NCBI GenBank assembly: GCA_934162425.1
Contig: CAKPIS010000003.1
Location: 1-64,000, forward strand
DNA from: an uncultured Bacilli bacterium
GTDB taxonomy: Bacteria > Bacillota_I > Bacilli_A > RF39 > UBA660
Length of the DNA: 64,000 nt
Reading direction: 5' to 3'
In this document: in pieces, positions 17,241 through 26,612 of the stretch
Numbering within the stretch: position 1 is the first letter of the stretch
Layout of the letters: each line of letters starts with the position of its first letter
Translations under genes and position numbers: made by a program
The notes under the pieces: generated by a model
What the model was told of the DNA's origin: nothing
Database searches by the model: none
The model's input: only the letters and a program-made list of their open reading frames with translations

Positions 17241-18113
17241 TTATTCGCCTTTCATTTGAGCAGCTACTTCTTCAGCAAAGTTATCTTGACGTTTTTCTAG
17301 ACCTTCACCAACTTCAAATCTAATAACATCAACTAATGATCCACCATTATTGCTTATATATTTTGAAACAGTAACACTGTTATCTTTAACAAATTCTTGT
17401 TCTTCTAAGCAAACTTCTTTATAGAATTTATTAATTTTACCCATTACTATTTTTTCAGCAATATTAGCTGGTTTACCTTCTCTAATAACTTCTTCAGTTA
17501 AAATTTTCTTTTCATTTTCTAATCTATCAGCTGGAACATCATCCTTTTTAACAAATTCTGGACGCATTGCAGCAGCATGCATAGATACATCTTTAGCAAC
17601 AGCTTCAGAAGCACCTTTTAATATAGTTAAAACAGAAATCTTTCCACCCATATGAATATAAGCACCAAAGTTTTCATCATCTTCTTTAGTTACATTAGCA
17701 AATCTTCTAAATGATATTTTTTCTCCAATAGTTGCAGTCATATTAGTAACATAATCATTTAAAGTACCATCTTCACAAGGAAGTGCTAAAGCTTCTTCAT
17801 TTGTTTTAGCATCACTATTTAAAATAGTATTAGCTACATCATTAACAAACTTTTCAAACTTTTCGTTTTTAGCAACAAAGTCTGTTTCACAGTTAATTTC
17901 AAGTACAACTGCCTTATTACCATTAGTTACAATAGTAGATAACCCTTCAGCAGCAATTCTTCCAGCTTTTTTAGCAGCTTTTGCAATACCTTTTTCTCTT
18001 AACCATTCAGTAGCTTTCTTTATATCATTACCATTTTCTTCTAAAGCTTTCTTACAATCCATCATTCCAGCTCCAGAAATATCTCTTAATTCTCTGATTA
18101 AACTTGCATTCAT
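17241..18113 (-). CDS. tsf: Translation elongation factor Ts
   Basis: A 290-residue EF-Tu nucleotide exchange factor. The N-terminal UBA-like module MNASLIRELRDISGAGMMDCKKALEE and the TDFVAKN motif (NCETDFVAKNEKF) are present. Two core subdomains follow, with GKISVLTILKG and DVSMHAAAM. Located 21 nt downstream of rpsB, with a GGAGAT ribosome site. Confidence 0.97.
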   Translation of the reverse strand: MNASLIRELRDISGAGMMDCKKALEENGNDIKKATEWLREKGIAKAAKKAGRIAAEGLSTIVTNGNKAVVLEINCETDFVAKNEKFEKFVNDVANTILNSDAKTNEEALALPCEDGTLNDYVTNMTATIGEKISFRRFANVTKEDDENFGAYIHMGGKISVLTILKGASEAVAKDVSMHAAAMRPEFVKKDDVPADRLENEKKILTEEVIREGKPANIAEKIVMGKINKFYKEVCLEEQEFVKDNSVTVSKYISNNGGSLVDVIRFEVGEGLEKRQDNFAEEVAAQMKGE

Positions 18114-18134
18114 CTTTAAATCTCCTCACTAAAA

Positions 18135-19142
18135 TTATTTTCTTAAAGCATTAATTAGTTCATCTTTTTTTAACTTTGAATATCCTTCAATATTAGCTTC
18201 TTTAGCCATAGCTTTTAATTCAGCAACTGTTTTTTTAGCTAAATCTACACTTTCTTCTTTTACATCAGAAGCTATTTCTTTAACTGCTTCCTTAACTGTT
18301 TCTTTAACTTCATGAGCTTTTTCTAATGCTTTTGGAGCAACTTCGCTAACTTTCTTTTCTACTACTTTTTTAACATCTTTAGCTAACTCTTTAACATCAT
18401 TTGCAACTTCTTTAGCAGAAGCTTTTACTTTATCTTCTTCAGTTATATAATCTTCAACTGGTTTTCCATAGGCTTCACATATAGCATTATTTAATACACC
18501 AAGTACGATTTTAACAGCACGAATAGCATCATCATTACCTGGAATAACATAATCAACTAAATCTGGATCACAGTTAGTATCTACGATACCAAATACTGGA
18601 ATTCCTAACTTATGTGCTTCATTAATTGCGTTAATTTCCTTCTTAGGATCTACGATAATCATAGCTTGTGGAATCTTTTTCATTTCTCTTAAACCACAGA
18701 AGTATGAATTTAACTTTTCGTATTCCTTTTTAATCATAACAACTTCTTTTTTAGGTAACTTTTCAAAAGTACCATCTTTTTCCATCTTTTCAATTTGATC
18801 TAAACGGTTAATTCTTCTTCTAATTGTTCTAAAGTTAGTTAAAGTTCCTCCTAACCAACGTTTTGAAACATAGTAACTATCAGATCTTTTAGCTTCTTCT
18901 TCAGTGGCTTCAGAAGCTTGTTTCTTAGTTCCTACGAATATAACCTTTCCGCCATTAGCGGCAATTTCTTTTAAAGCTGCGTAAGCTTCTTCAATTTTCT
19001 TTACTGTTTTTTGTAAATCAATAATATAAATATCGTCTCTTGCAGTAAAGATATATTCTTTCATCTTTGGATTCCATCTTTTTGTTTGATGTCCAAAGTG
19101 TACACCTGCTTCTAGCAAGTAACTCATTGATACAACTGGCAT
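18135..19142 (-). CDS. rpsB: Ribosomal protein S2 with SAP/Rho_N-like C-terminal extension
   Basis: A 335-residue protein. Residues 1-230 are canonical S2 (SYLLEAGVHFGHQTKRWNPK, WLGGTLTNF, PVFGIVDTNCDPD). Residues 231-300 form a Lys/Glu/Val-rich helical linker. Residues ~303-335 (KTVAELKAMAKEANIEGY, then a Lys-rich SKLKKDELINAL segment) read as a Rho N-terminal/SAP-like helix-extended-helix. The usual S2 is about 230-260 residues. The start is the ATG at 19142 after AAAGGAGG; the longer reading frame to 19208 runs through the leader. Promoter at 19265-19294. tsf follows. Confidence 0.95.
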   Translation of the reverse strand: MPVVSMSYLLEAGVHFGHQTKRWNPKMKEYIFTARDDIYIIDLQKTVKKIEEAYAALKEIAANGGKVIFVGTKKQASEATEEEAKRSDSYYVSKRWLGGTLTNFRTIRRRINRLDQIEKMEKDGTFEKLPKKEVVMIKKEYEKLNSYFCGLREMKKIPQAMIIVDPKKEINAINEAHKLGIPVFGIVDTNCDPDLVDYVIPGNDDAIRAVKIVLGVLNNAICEAYGKPVEDYITEEDKVKASAKEVANDVKELAKDVKKVVEKKVSEVAPKALEKAHEVKETVKEAVKEIASDVKEESVDLAKKTVAELKAMAKEANIEGYSKLKKDELINALRK

Positions 19143-19262
19143 TTCTTTTTCCTCCTTTGTTCTAACCTCCAAACCTTTCATCTTTATATGCTCACCCTCT
19201 TCGGGCACTCGAGATATAAATCCAGATTTGTGTGTATTTCTTTTCCTCTAGAAAAGCCATGG
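19143..19262 (-). promoter_or_regulatory. rpsB 5' leader, possible regulatory RNA
   Basis: About 115 nt separate the promoter from the S2 start. The stretch is less AT-rich than its surroundings and has helix-forming segments (GGCTTTTCTAGAGGAAAAG at the 5' end, CTCGAGTGCCCGAAGAGGG in the middle). That is suggestive of an autoregulatory S2 leader, but I cannot match a known consensus. Confidence 0.35.
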
Positions 19263-19264
19263 TT

Positions 19265-19294
19265 ATTATAACACATATTTATTATATGATACAA
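19265..19294 (-). promoter_or_regulatory. sigma-A promoter of rpsB-tsf
   Basis: Minus-strand TTGTAT (19289-19294), an 18-nt spacer and TATAAT (19265-19270) with TG one base upstream. Confidence 0.75.
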
Positions 19295-19334
19295 GCTATT
19301 TTTTTATATTTTATAACGAAAAATGATAAAATTA

Positions 19335-19979
19335 TTAACTAATTTCATCACTTGTTATTTTTAACAGTTCATCACATAATAATTTAAATATTTTATCATT
19401 TTTAAATTTAGGTTTATCATATAAAATCCAATAGTCACTAGCTGTTTTTGCATTTTTTTCTATTTTCTTAGCACTACTACCATAATATACTAAATCTTCT
19501 TTAGCTTTCTCTATTAAGAAATTTCCATCTAAATCATATACCTTAGCTTGCATATCACATTCCATTTTATCTATTAAATAACAAAACTTAGCTTCCTTTG
19601 TTTTTCCCTCGTTAAACTCATTTACTAAACTTATTAACTCATCCCTAGAAGATAAAGTGCTAGCTACAATATTAACACTTTCTACTCCAATTTTTATTTT
19701 TTCTTCCTTTGTTATACCAGAACGTAAAGTAAAATCTGGTTTTAAAACTTCATCTAATTCATGAATAGTAAGCATCTTTAATACTTTATACATATCAATA
19801 TTTAAATCATATTCACTATCTACCGCAATAGATAACATTAAACATCCATATATATGTTCAGCAACTGATTCTAATCTTTCTTTTGTTATACCTATTTCTA
19901 CAAACCCTGTTCTTATTTTATACTTTAATTTATTTACATATAAATAAAAATCAATAATTCTTTTAGCTTTATTATCCAT
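19335..19979 (-). CDS. HD-domain hydrolase
   Basis: 214 residues. HD-superfamily metal-binding residues are visible: His in RLESVAEHIYGCLML, the HE pair in KMLTIHELDEVL, and a distal Asp in YLIDKMECDMQAKVYD. The closest type I can name is the YfbR/HDDC2 5'-deoxynucleotidase group (the ES-VAEH-xYG signature), but the second motif reads HELDE instead of HDxxE. Cytoplasmic. It lies 10 nt after priA and is probably co-transcribed. Substrate uncertain. Confidence 0.7.
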   Translation of the reverse strand: MDNKAKRIIDFYLYVNKLKYKIRTGFVEIGITKERLESVAEHIYGCLMLSIAVDSEYDLNIDMYKVLKMLTIHELDEVLKPDFTLRSGITKEEKIKIGVESVNIVASTLSSRDELISLVNEFNEGKTKEAKFCYLIDKMECDMQAKVYDLDGNFLIEKAKEDLVYYGSSAKKIEKNAKTASDYWILYDKPKFKNDKIFKLLCDELLKITSDEIS

Positions 19980-19988
19980 AATACCTTC

Positions 19989-22151
19989 CTATAAATTATT
20001 TGGATCAAAATCCATCTCTATTTTAATATTATTATTTCCTTCATATATTTTAATTATATTTTTAAGCATACTATATAATTTATCATCTTTTTTATATTTT
20101 AATATAACTTCAAAATTATATAGATTATTTATTTTTAATATACTTGCCATACCTGGTCCTAAAACAGTAGTACTATCTAAGTTTTTTCTTAAATATTCGC
20201 TTATTTTTTTAGCTTCTTTAATACCATAATTAAAATCTTTAGCTATTATTTTAATAAGTGTTATAAAACAATATGGAGGATAATTTAATTTTTTTCTTAT
20301 CATAAGTTCTTGCTTGAAAAACGTTTTATAATCATGATTTGCAGCACAAACAATGCTATAATGATCTGGATTAAATGTTTGTACAATAGCTTCTCCTTCT
20401 TTTTCTGCTCTTCCGCATCTTCCCGTTGTTTGATCTAAAAGACTAAAGGTTACTTCACTACTTCTAAAATTTGGCAAGTTAAGACTCATATCTGCATTTA
20501 TTACTCCTACTAATGTTACGTTAGGAAAATTAAGTCCTTTTGATATCATTTGAGTACCAACTAAAATATCATACTTACCATCATTAAAATCATTAATAAT
20601 TTTATAATGAGAACCTTTTTTTGTAGTAGTATCCCTATCCATTCTAACTATATTTGAATCTGGAAACTTTTCTTTTAACATCTCTTCTATTTTTTCAGTA
20701 CCAAGACCCATTTGTCTTAAAGACTCTTCCTTGCAATTAGGACACTTATCTTCCTTTTTAGTAGCATATCCACAATAATGACATCTTAGCATATCAGACG
20801 TTTTATGATACGTTAAAGTAATATCACAATTAGGACATTTATAAACAAACCCACAAGATTTACAAGTTAAATAATTAGAATATCCTCTTCTATTAATTAA
20901 AAGCATTACTTGCTCTTTTTTACTTAATGCAAGATGAATCTTATCTAATAAAACAGATGAAAAATACATATTTCCCTTTTTAATTTCATCTTTCATATCA
21001 ACTATAGTAACTTTAGGCATAGGTTTTTTATTTACTCTATTTAAAAGCTCTAAATATTTATAATAACCTTTCATACTCCTTGCATAACTTTCTATTTTAG
21101 GAGTTGCACTCGCTAAAATAATAGGACAATTATGAGTATTTGATCTTTCTTTAGCTATATCATAAGTATTATATCTAGGATTATTTTCTTGTTTATAACT
21201 TTCAGAATGCTCTTCATCTATTATTATAACTCCTATGTTTTTAACAGGTGCAAAAATAGCACTACGAGCTCCTATTACAACAGATACTTCACCCCTTAAA
21301 ATTTTTCTATATTCATCATATTTTTCTCCATCAGATAAAGAAGAATGAAGTATTGCAATATTATCTTTAAATACCCCTTTAAATCTTGCTGTTATTTGCG
21401 GTGTTAAACTAATTTCAGGAACTAATATAATTGCACCCTTTTTATTTTTAATAACTTCTTTTACTATATCTATATATACTTCTGTTTTACCAGAAGATGT
21501 TACACCATATAAAAGAAAAGTATCACCTTTATTTAAGTTTTCTTTAACTATGTTAGAAACCCTTTCTTGATCCTTAGTTAAAGTAATATTATTACTAACT
21601 TCTTTAGTTTCTACATTTCTATATTCTTCTTTTTTTACTTCAATAACTATATTATAATCTATTAGCCTTTTAAGAGAAGACTTACTTTTTATAAGACTTT
21701 TTTTTATACAATTATTTTCTTTTAATAGCCTTATAATATCAAGCATACTCTTACCCTTAATATTATCTAATTTAGCAGAAGTATTTAGTTTTACATAAGA
21801 CACTTTCTTAGTTTTTAAAGACATATTATGATTAGCTTTTAATGCACTAGGAAGCATAGCTTGATATGAGTATATTAAAGGGCATAAGTACTTATTACTC
21901 ATAAATTTACCAAGGTTTAATAACTCTTCATTTAGTATTTTCTCTTCATCTTTTATTTTTATAATATCTTTTATTTCATATTCATCACTATAAGTAGTAT
22001 AACCAAGAACAAATCCTTCAATATTTCTATTATTAAATGGTACTAAAACCCTTCTTCCTACTAAATCTTCTTTTATATTACTAGGTACATGATAAGTAAA
22101 TGTCATATCATTAGATGATACTCTATTTTCAACTAAAACTTCTACATACAT
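19989..22151 (-). CDS. priA: Primosomal replication helicase PriA
   Basis: A 720-residue SF2 helicase that reloads the replisome at repaired forks. The N-terminal DNA-binding domain contains VLVPFNNRNIEGFVLG. Helicase motifs are Walker A LLYGVTSSGKTEVY, DEEH (IIIDEEHSESYKQ), and QMISKGLNFPNVTLV with TTGRCGRAEKEGEAIVQT. Between them lies the zinc-binding module with paired Cys (CKSCGFVYKCPNCDITLTYH, CHYCG, CPNC). Normal length. The ribosome site is AGAAGGTGA. Confidence 0.97.
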   Translation of the reverse strand: MYVEVLVENRVSSNDMTFTYHVPSNIKEDLVGRRVLVPFNNRNIEGFVLGYTTYSDEYEIKDIIKIKDEEKILNEELLNLGKFMSNKYLCPLIYSYQAMLPSALKANHNMSLKTKKVSYVKLNTSAKLDNIKGKSMLDIIRLLKENNCIKKSLIKSKSSLKRLIDYNIVIEVKKEEYRNVETKEVSNNITLTKDQERVSNIVKENLNKGDTFLLYGVTSSGKTEVYIDIVKEVIKNKKGAIILVPEISLTPQITARFKGVFKDNIAILHSSLSDGEKYDEYRKILRGEVSVVIGARSAIFAPVKNIGVIIIDEEHSESYKQENNPRYNTYDIAKERSNTHNCPIILASATPKIESYARSMKGYYKYLELLNRVNKKPMPKVTIVDMKDEIKKGNMYFSSVLLDKIHLALSKKEQVMLLINRRGYSNYLTCKSCGFVYKCPNCDITLTYHKTSDMLRCHYCGYATKKEDKCPNCKEESLRQMGLGTEKIEEMLKEKFPDSNIVRMDRDTTTKKGSHYKIINDFNDGKYDILVGTQMISKGLNFPNVTLVGVINADMSLNLPNFRSSEVTFSLLDQTTGRCGRAEKEGEAIVQTFNPDHYSIVCAANHDYKTFFKQELMIRKKLNYPPYCFITLIKIIAKDFNYGIKEAKKISEYLRKNLDSTTVLGPGMASILKINNLYNFEVILKYKKDDKLYSMLKNIIKIYEGNNNIKIEMDFDPNNL

Positions 22152-22182
22152 AAACTATTCACCTTCTAAATTAAATTATAAC

Positions 22183-22212
22183 AAAAAGAAGACTTAATTT
22201 AAAGCCTTCTTT
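22183..22212 (-). terminator. Intrinsic terminator
   Basis: Minus-strand AAGAAGGC-loop-GTCTTCTTTTT after the Cys-rich gene, insulating priA. Confidence 0.8.
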
Positions 22213-22223
22213 AACCCCTTTTA

Positions 22224-24098
22224 TTAATTTAATAAGCGTTTGTTACCAGTATAACTCCATCCATTTATAGATGTACTAGTTGACCATCTATATTCTTTAT
22301 TACATTCTGTCTTATATGTTTTTTCAGCAACCTTAGTATCAGTGGTATTTTCAGTTTTATAACATGTAGTACCATCTAAAGTATAACCTTTATTACAAGT
22401 ATAAGTAACTTTTGGAGTAACTGTTGTCTTAATACACTTCTTACCTGTTAAATTATATCCTGGATAATCTTCACAAGTATATTTAGTAGATGAAGTTGTC
22501 TTAACACAGTATCTTTCATCATCAGTTTTAACAGTTCCAGATGGACATGTATAAACTGTTTTCTTTTCTTTAACAGAACATATAGATCCAATTAAAATAT
22601 ATGTTTTATCAGAAGTATTAGTTGGACAAGAGTATATAGTTTTAGAACACTTACCAGATCCTATAGATGTAGTACCAGCAGGACAACCATAAACTTTTTT
22701 AGTACAATACTTTTCATCATTAGTTTTCTCTGTTCCAGCAGGACAAGAATAATGTGTAATAGTCTTTGTACAAGTCTTATCTTTTTCATTTAATTTATAT
22801 GCAGAACCATACTTAGAACAACTATATGTTGTAGTAGATTTCTTACATCCACTACCAGAATCAGTATATCCTGATGGACAAGACTTAGTTGTTCCAGTAG
22901 CTTTTCTACATTTATTAGTATCATATAAAGTATATCCTGGATATGCATCACAAGAATAAGTAAATTTTGTATATTCTTTTCTATATCTAAAATATTTATA
23001 AACTGTTACAGTAGTAAAACATGTATCACAAGTTAATTCTTGATAAGTATCAACTAAAACTAACTTTTCATTATCATTTTCAAATGCTTCTGCACCATTA
23101 TTAGAATATCTTGTAGATACATAAGTCCATTTATATGCTGTTGCATATTTATCAGCTGTAATTACACTATAAGTTTGATTAGTAATATAATCAGCATAAG
23201 TTGTCTTTACAGTACCAACAGCACCCTTAACATCGTATGAATAAGACTTAGCAGCTGTAACTTTTTGTGTTTTTACTAAAACTTCATCAGTTACAGAACT
23301 TGATTTATTAGCATTTATAGTAGAAGTAACTGTCTTAGTAGACTTATTAGCATCTACTTTTTTAGAATCACTTGTTATAACTGCTTTAGCATCTTTAGTA
23401 TCAGTTGATGTAACATTAGTAATCTTTTTATTAGCACCTACCCTAACAACTCTAGAACCATTTTTTATACAATTTGAACCAGCTAAGTAATATCCAGAAG
23501 GACATACATACTTATCAAATTTTTCAGTACATACATTCTTCATAAACTCATATTCATAAAGTTTTGAATGTTTTTTAGTTGTTATAACATCTGGAGTCTT
23601 AGTAGTTTTCTTAACTGTTTTTTTAGTTACTCTATCATTAATAACCATAGATGCTGTTGTAGTACTTTCTAGCACTTTACACTTATCACTACATATATCA
23701 TAGCATCCAAAATGTTCTATAATATAAGCTTCTTTATCACTACAAGATAAATTTACCTTTATTATATACTCATTTTCAAGCTTTGTTACCTTTACATAAG
23801 AATCTTTTGTACTACAATATTTACCATTAGAATCCATTAAAGGTAATATTAAATTTTGATTTATCATTTCCTCTAATGTCATTTTCTTATAATCATTAAT
23901 ATTTTCAGGTAATCTTTCTACAGTATAGTAACTTTTAGCTACATTCTTCATTCTATCTATATTATCTGCAAATATTTGATAGTTTAATGGTTTTAAATCT
24001 GGCATTGGAAATAACCATATAAGTAAGAATATAAAAATTATGATTAATATTAATCTAATTAATAAATCTTTTATGGTAAAACCTCTTCTTTCTTCCAT
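22224..24098 (-). CDS. Cys-rich repeat surface protein with pilin-like N-terminus
   Basis: A 624-residue protein. The N-terminus MEERRG-FTIKDLLIRLILIII resembles a class III (prepilin) signal, though the Glu at +5 is Asp, followed by a strongly hydrophobic helix. Residues ~45-150 form a small domain with Cys pairs (SNGKYCST, LSCSD, FGCYDICSDKC). A Thr/Ser/Lys-rich stalk follows, then about ten short modules of the form Y-x-C-P-x-G-[YT]...C-x-K (one near 198-212, nine in 380-580), a pattern like EGF/TNFR-type disulfide knots. It probably extends from the cell surface. The ATG at 24098 is chosen for its AGGGGGAA site. No sortase motif. Ligand unknown. Confidence 0.68.
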   Translation of the reverse strand: MEERRGFTIKDLLIRLILIIIFIFLLIWLFPMPDLKPLNYQIFADNIDRMKNVAKSYYTVERLPENINDYKKMTLEEMINQNLILPLMDSNGKYCSTKDSYVKVTKLENEYIIKVNLSCSDKEAYIIEHFGCYDICSDKCKVLESTTTASMVINDRVTKKTVKKTTKTPDVITTKKHSKLYEYEFMKNVCTEKFDKYVCPSGYYLAGSNCIKNGSRVVRVGANKKITNVTSTDTKDAKAVITSDSKKVDANKSTKTVTSTINANKSSSVTDEVLVKTQKVTAAKSYSYDVKGAVGTVKTTYADYITNQTYSVITADKYATAYKWTYVSTRYSNNGAEAFENDNEKLVLVDTYQELTCDTCFTTVTVYKYFRYRKEYTKFTYSCDAYPGYTLYDTNKCRKATGTTKSCPSGYTDSGSGCKKSTTTYSCSKYGSAYKLNEKDKTCTKTITHYSCPAGTEKTNDEKYCTKKVYGCPAGTTSIGSGKCSKTIYSCPTNTSDKTYILIGSICSVKEKKTVYTCPSGTVKTDDERYCVKTTSSTKYTCEDYPGYNLTGKKCIKTTVTPKVTYTCNKGYTLDGTTCYKTENTTDTKVAEKTYKTECNKEYRWSTSTSINGWSYTGNKRLLN

Positions 24099-24192
24099 CC
24101 TAAATTCCCCCTTTTGGCATTTGATGGCGTTTATACTACCACAAAAGCATTCAAATGTCAACTTTTTTCGTATTTTTAATTATTTTATAAGA

Positions 24193-24465
24193 CTATTTTT
24201 TCTTTAGGTAAATTAACGTGCAACCATCATTATAGTTATTTATATGAAAATCTAAAACATATTTGCTCATTTTAAGCACTTTTCTAACTTCTTCTTTTAA
24301 TATTCCTTTACCCTTACCATGAACAACAACAATCTTTTCATTTTTAAGAACATAATTATCATAAATAAACTCATTTAATAATACTCTGGATGAATCTTTT
24401 GTCTCTCCATGTAAATCAAGTGTAGGTAAATTAGAAATAAATATATCATCTAAACTACTTTTCAC
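24193..24465 (-). CDS. Stand-alone small Smr domain protein
   Basis: 90 residues, essentially a single Smr domain: LDLHGETKDSSRVLLNEFI near the N-terminus, VVHGKGKGILKEEVRKVL in the middle and a C-terminal strand CTLIYLKK. Smr domains are nucleic-acid-binding or nicking modules, best known at the C-terminus of MutS2; no MutS2 is in the window. It starts at GTG with an AGG box and follows folD by 8 nt. Confidence 0.85.
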   Translation of the reverse strand: MKSSLDDIFISNLPTLDLHGETKDSSRVLLNEFIYDNYVLKNEKIVVVHGKGKGILKEEVRKVLKMSKYVLDFHINNYNDGCTLIYLKKK

Positions 24466-24473
24466 AATTAAAC

Positions 24474-25307
24474 CTAATGCTGCATTTCATATGCTTTAAC
24501 TACGTTTTTTAAAAGACATGCAACTGTCATTGGACCAACACCACCTGGTACAGGAGTAATTAAAGAAGCTTTTTCAGATACTTCATCAAAGTCCACATCA
24601 CCAGATAACACGTTATTTTCTTTATTTATTCCAACATCTATTACAACAGCTCCATCTTTAACCATGTCTTTTGTAATAAGCTTAGCATGTCCTGCTGCAA
24701 CTATTAATACATCTGAAAATGAAGTATAACGCTTTATATCATAACTTTTAGAGTGACATACACTAACTGTTGCATCTTCATTTAATAATAACTGAATTAA
24801 TGGCTTGCCAACTAAGTTACTTCTTCCTACTATGCATACATTCTTTCCAGATAAATTAACTTTATATTCTTTTAATAATTCCATTACCCCAAGAGGAGTA
24901 CATGATACTAAAGCTTCATTTCCAAGTGATAAATTACCAACGTTTTGACTAGTTAATCCATCAACATCTTTTAAAGGTGATATATAACTAATTATTCTGT
25001 TAGCATTTAAATTACTTGGAAGAGGAAGCTGAACAATAATAGCATTTACACTTAAATCTCGATTAAGTTCATTTATTTTATCTATTATTTCTTCTTCTGT
25101 TACATCATCATCAAATTTTATTAAGTTAAAATCAAGCCCTACATATAAGCATGCTTTCTTTTTATTTTTTATATAAAGATTACTAACACTGTTATCACCT
25201 ACTTGCACTACTGTAAGTGATGGTTTTATATTTAACTTTTCAATTTTTTCTTTTAATTCATCTTTTATCTTATTACTGATCATTAAACCATCTATTATAT
25301 TATTCAT
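24474..25307 (-). CDS. folD: Bifunctional methylene-THF dehydrogenase/cyclohydrolase FolD
   Basis: A 277-residue one-carbon-metabolism enzyme interconverting 5,10-methylene-, methenyl- and 10-formyl-THF. Key segments are YIKNKKKAC (the YxxxK catalytic motif), NAIIVQLPLPSNLN, KDVDGLT, VCIVGRSNLVGKP (NADP loop) and the C-terminal ITPVPGGVGPMTVACLLKN. The ATG at 25307 overlaps the end of glyA by 8 nt; this start is favoured by AGGAAG upstream. It functions next to GlyA, which supplies methylene-THF. Confidence 0.96.
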   Translation of the reverse strand: MNNIIDGLMISNKIKDELKEKIEKLNIKPSLTVVQVGDNSVSNLYIKNKKKACLYVGLDFNLIKFDDDVTEEEIIDKINELNRDLSVNAIIVQLPLPSNLNANRIISYISPLKDVDGLTSQNVGNLSLGNEALVSCTPLGVMELLKEYKVNLSGKNVCIVGRSNLVGKPLIQLLLNEDATVSVCHSKSYDIKRYTSFSDVLIVAAGHAKLITKDMVKDGAVVIDVGINKENNVLSGDVDFDEVSEKASLITPVPGGVGPMTVACLLKNVVKAYEMQH

Positions 25308-26538
25308 AAGAAACTTCCTCATATATTGGATGACTTAGACAAAGACGCTCACATCTTTTCTTAAGATCTAACAATATCTCTTCATTTTCTGTATTTTTAA
25401 GTGCACAAGAAATTATTTTTCCTACTTCTAAAAACTCTTTTTCTTTAAAACCTCTAGTAGTCATAGCTGAAGTACCAAGTCTAATACCACTAGTTATAAA
25501 AGGCGTAGTAGAATCAAAAGGAACCATATTTTTATTACAAGTTATTCCTATATAATCAAGTAATTTTTCCGCTTCTTTACCTGTTATATTTAAAGATGAT
25601 TTAACATCTACTAAAACTATATGATTATCAGTTCCATTAGATACTATTTTAAATCCTTCCATCTTAAGTGTATCACATAATACTTTAGCATTTTTAATAA
25701 CTTGCTTTTGATATTCTATAAAACTAGGTGATAAAGCTTCTTTAAAGCATACTGCTTTAGCTGCTATAACATGCATTAAAGGTCCACCTTGAATACCTGG
25801 AAAAACACATCTATCTATTTTTTTAGCTAACTCTTCATTATTAGTAAGAATAATTCCACCCCTAGGTCCTCTTAATGTTTTATGAGTAGTAGATGTTACA
25901 ACATCAGCGTATAGGCAAGGATTTTGATGAAGACCAGCTGCAACAAGACCTGCAATATGAGCCATATCAACCATTAAATATGATCCAACTTCATCAGCTA
26001 TCTTTCTAAAAATAGAAAAGTCAATCTGTCTTGGATAAGATGATGCACCAGCTACTATTAGTTTAGGTTTTTCTCTTAAAGCAATTTCTCTTACCTGTCT
26101 ATAATTAATCTGTCCAGTATTTTTATCTACCCCATATGATACAAAATTATAGTCCATACCACTAAACGAAAGCTTATGTCCATGTGTTAAATGCCCACCA
26201 GAATTAAGATCCATTCCAAGTACTTTATCCCCTTTATTTATTAAAGCCATATAAGCTGCCATATTAGCGCTAGAACCACTATGAGGCTGAACATTTGCAT
26301 ACTTAACATTAAATAACTTCTTTAAATAATCTATTGCATAATTTTCAATTATATCAACATATTCACATCCACCATAATATCTTTTAGAAGGATACCCTTC
26401 TGCATACTTATTAGTTAATATACTTCCTTGTGCTTTAAGTACATCAGTAGATACAAAATTTTCAGATGCAATAAGCTCTATTTTATTTTGCTGCCTTCTC
26501 TTTTCTTTTTCTATTACTCCAAATATCTCATTATTCAT
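25300..26538 (-). CDS. glyA: Serine hydroxymethyltransferase
   Basis: A 412-residue PLP enzyme making glycine and methylene-THF from serine. ELIASENFVS, the YAEGYPSKRYYGGCEYVD motif, HLTHGHK and the PLP-lysine segment VTSTTHKTLRGPRGG are all present. The ATG at 26538 is preferred; the in-frame GTG at 26547 abuts the GGAAGAGG site. It leads a glyA-folD-smr operon. Confidence 0.97.
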   Translation of the reverse strand: MNNEIFGVIEKEKRRQQNKIELIASENFVSTDVLKAQGSILTNKYAEGYPSKRYYGGCEYVDIIENYAIDYLKKLFNVKYANVQPHSGSSANMAAYMALINKGDKVLGMDLNSGGHLTHGHKLSFSGMDYNFVSYGVDKNTGQINYRQVREIALREKPKLIVAGASSYPRQIDFSIFRKIADEVGSYLMVDMAHIAGLVAAGLHQNPCLYADVVTSTTHKTLRGPRGGIILTNNEELAKKIDRCVFPGIQGGPLMHVIAAKAVCFKEALSPSFIEYQKQVIKNAKVLCDTLKMEGFKIVSNGTDNHIVLVDVKSSLNITGKEAEKLLDYIGITCNKNMVPFDSTTPFITSGIRLGTSAMTTRGFKEKEFLEVGKIISCALKNTENEEILLDLKKRCERLCLSHPIYEEVSYE

Positions 26539-26571
26539 AATACGCACCCTCTTCCATCATAATTATACAGC

Positions 26572-26607
26572 AAAAAAAGATTATTAACAATTATATTAAT
26601 AATCTTT
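26572..26607 (-). terminator. Strong intrinsic terminator
   Basis: Minus-strand 12-bp stem AAAGATTATTAA / TTAATAATCTTT followed by seven T, just after the stop of the GRPSN gene at 26613. Confidence 0.88.
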
Positions 26608-26612
26608 GTCTA

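Noticed and set aside
19142..19208. N-terminal extension of S2 (start at 19208)
   Set aside because: The segment is the mRNA leader; the S2 family begins at MPVVSMSYLLEAG with AAAGGAGG upstream.
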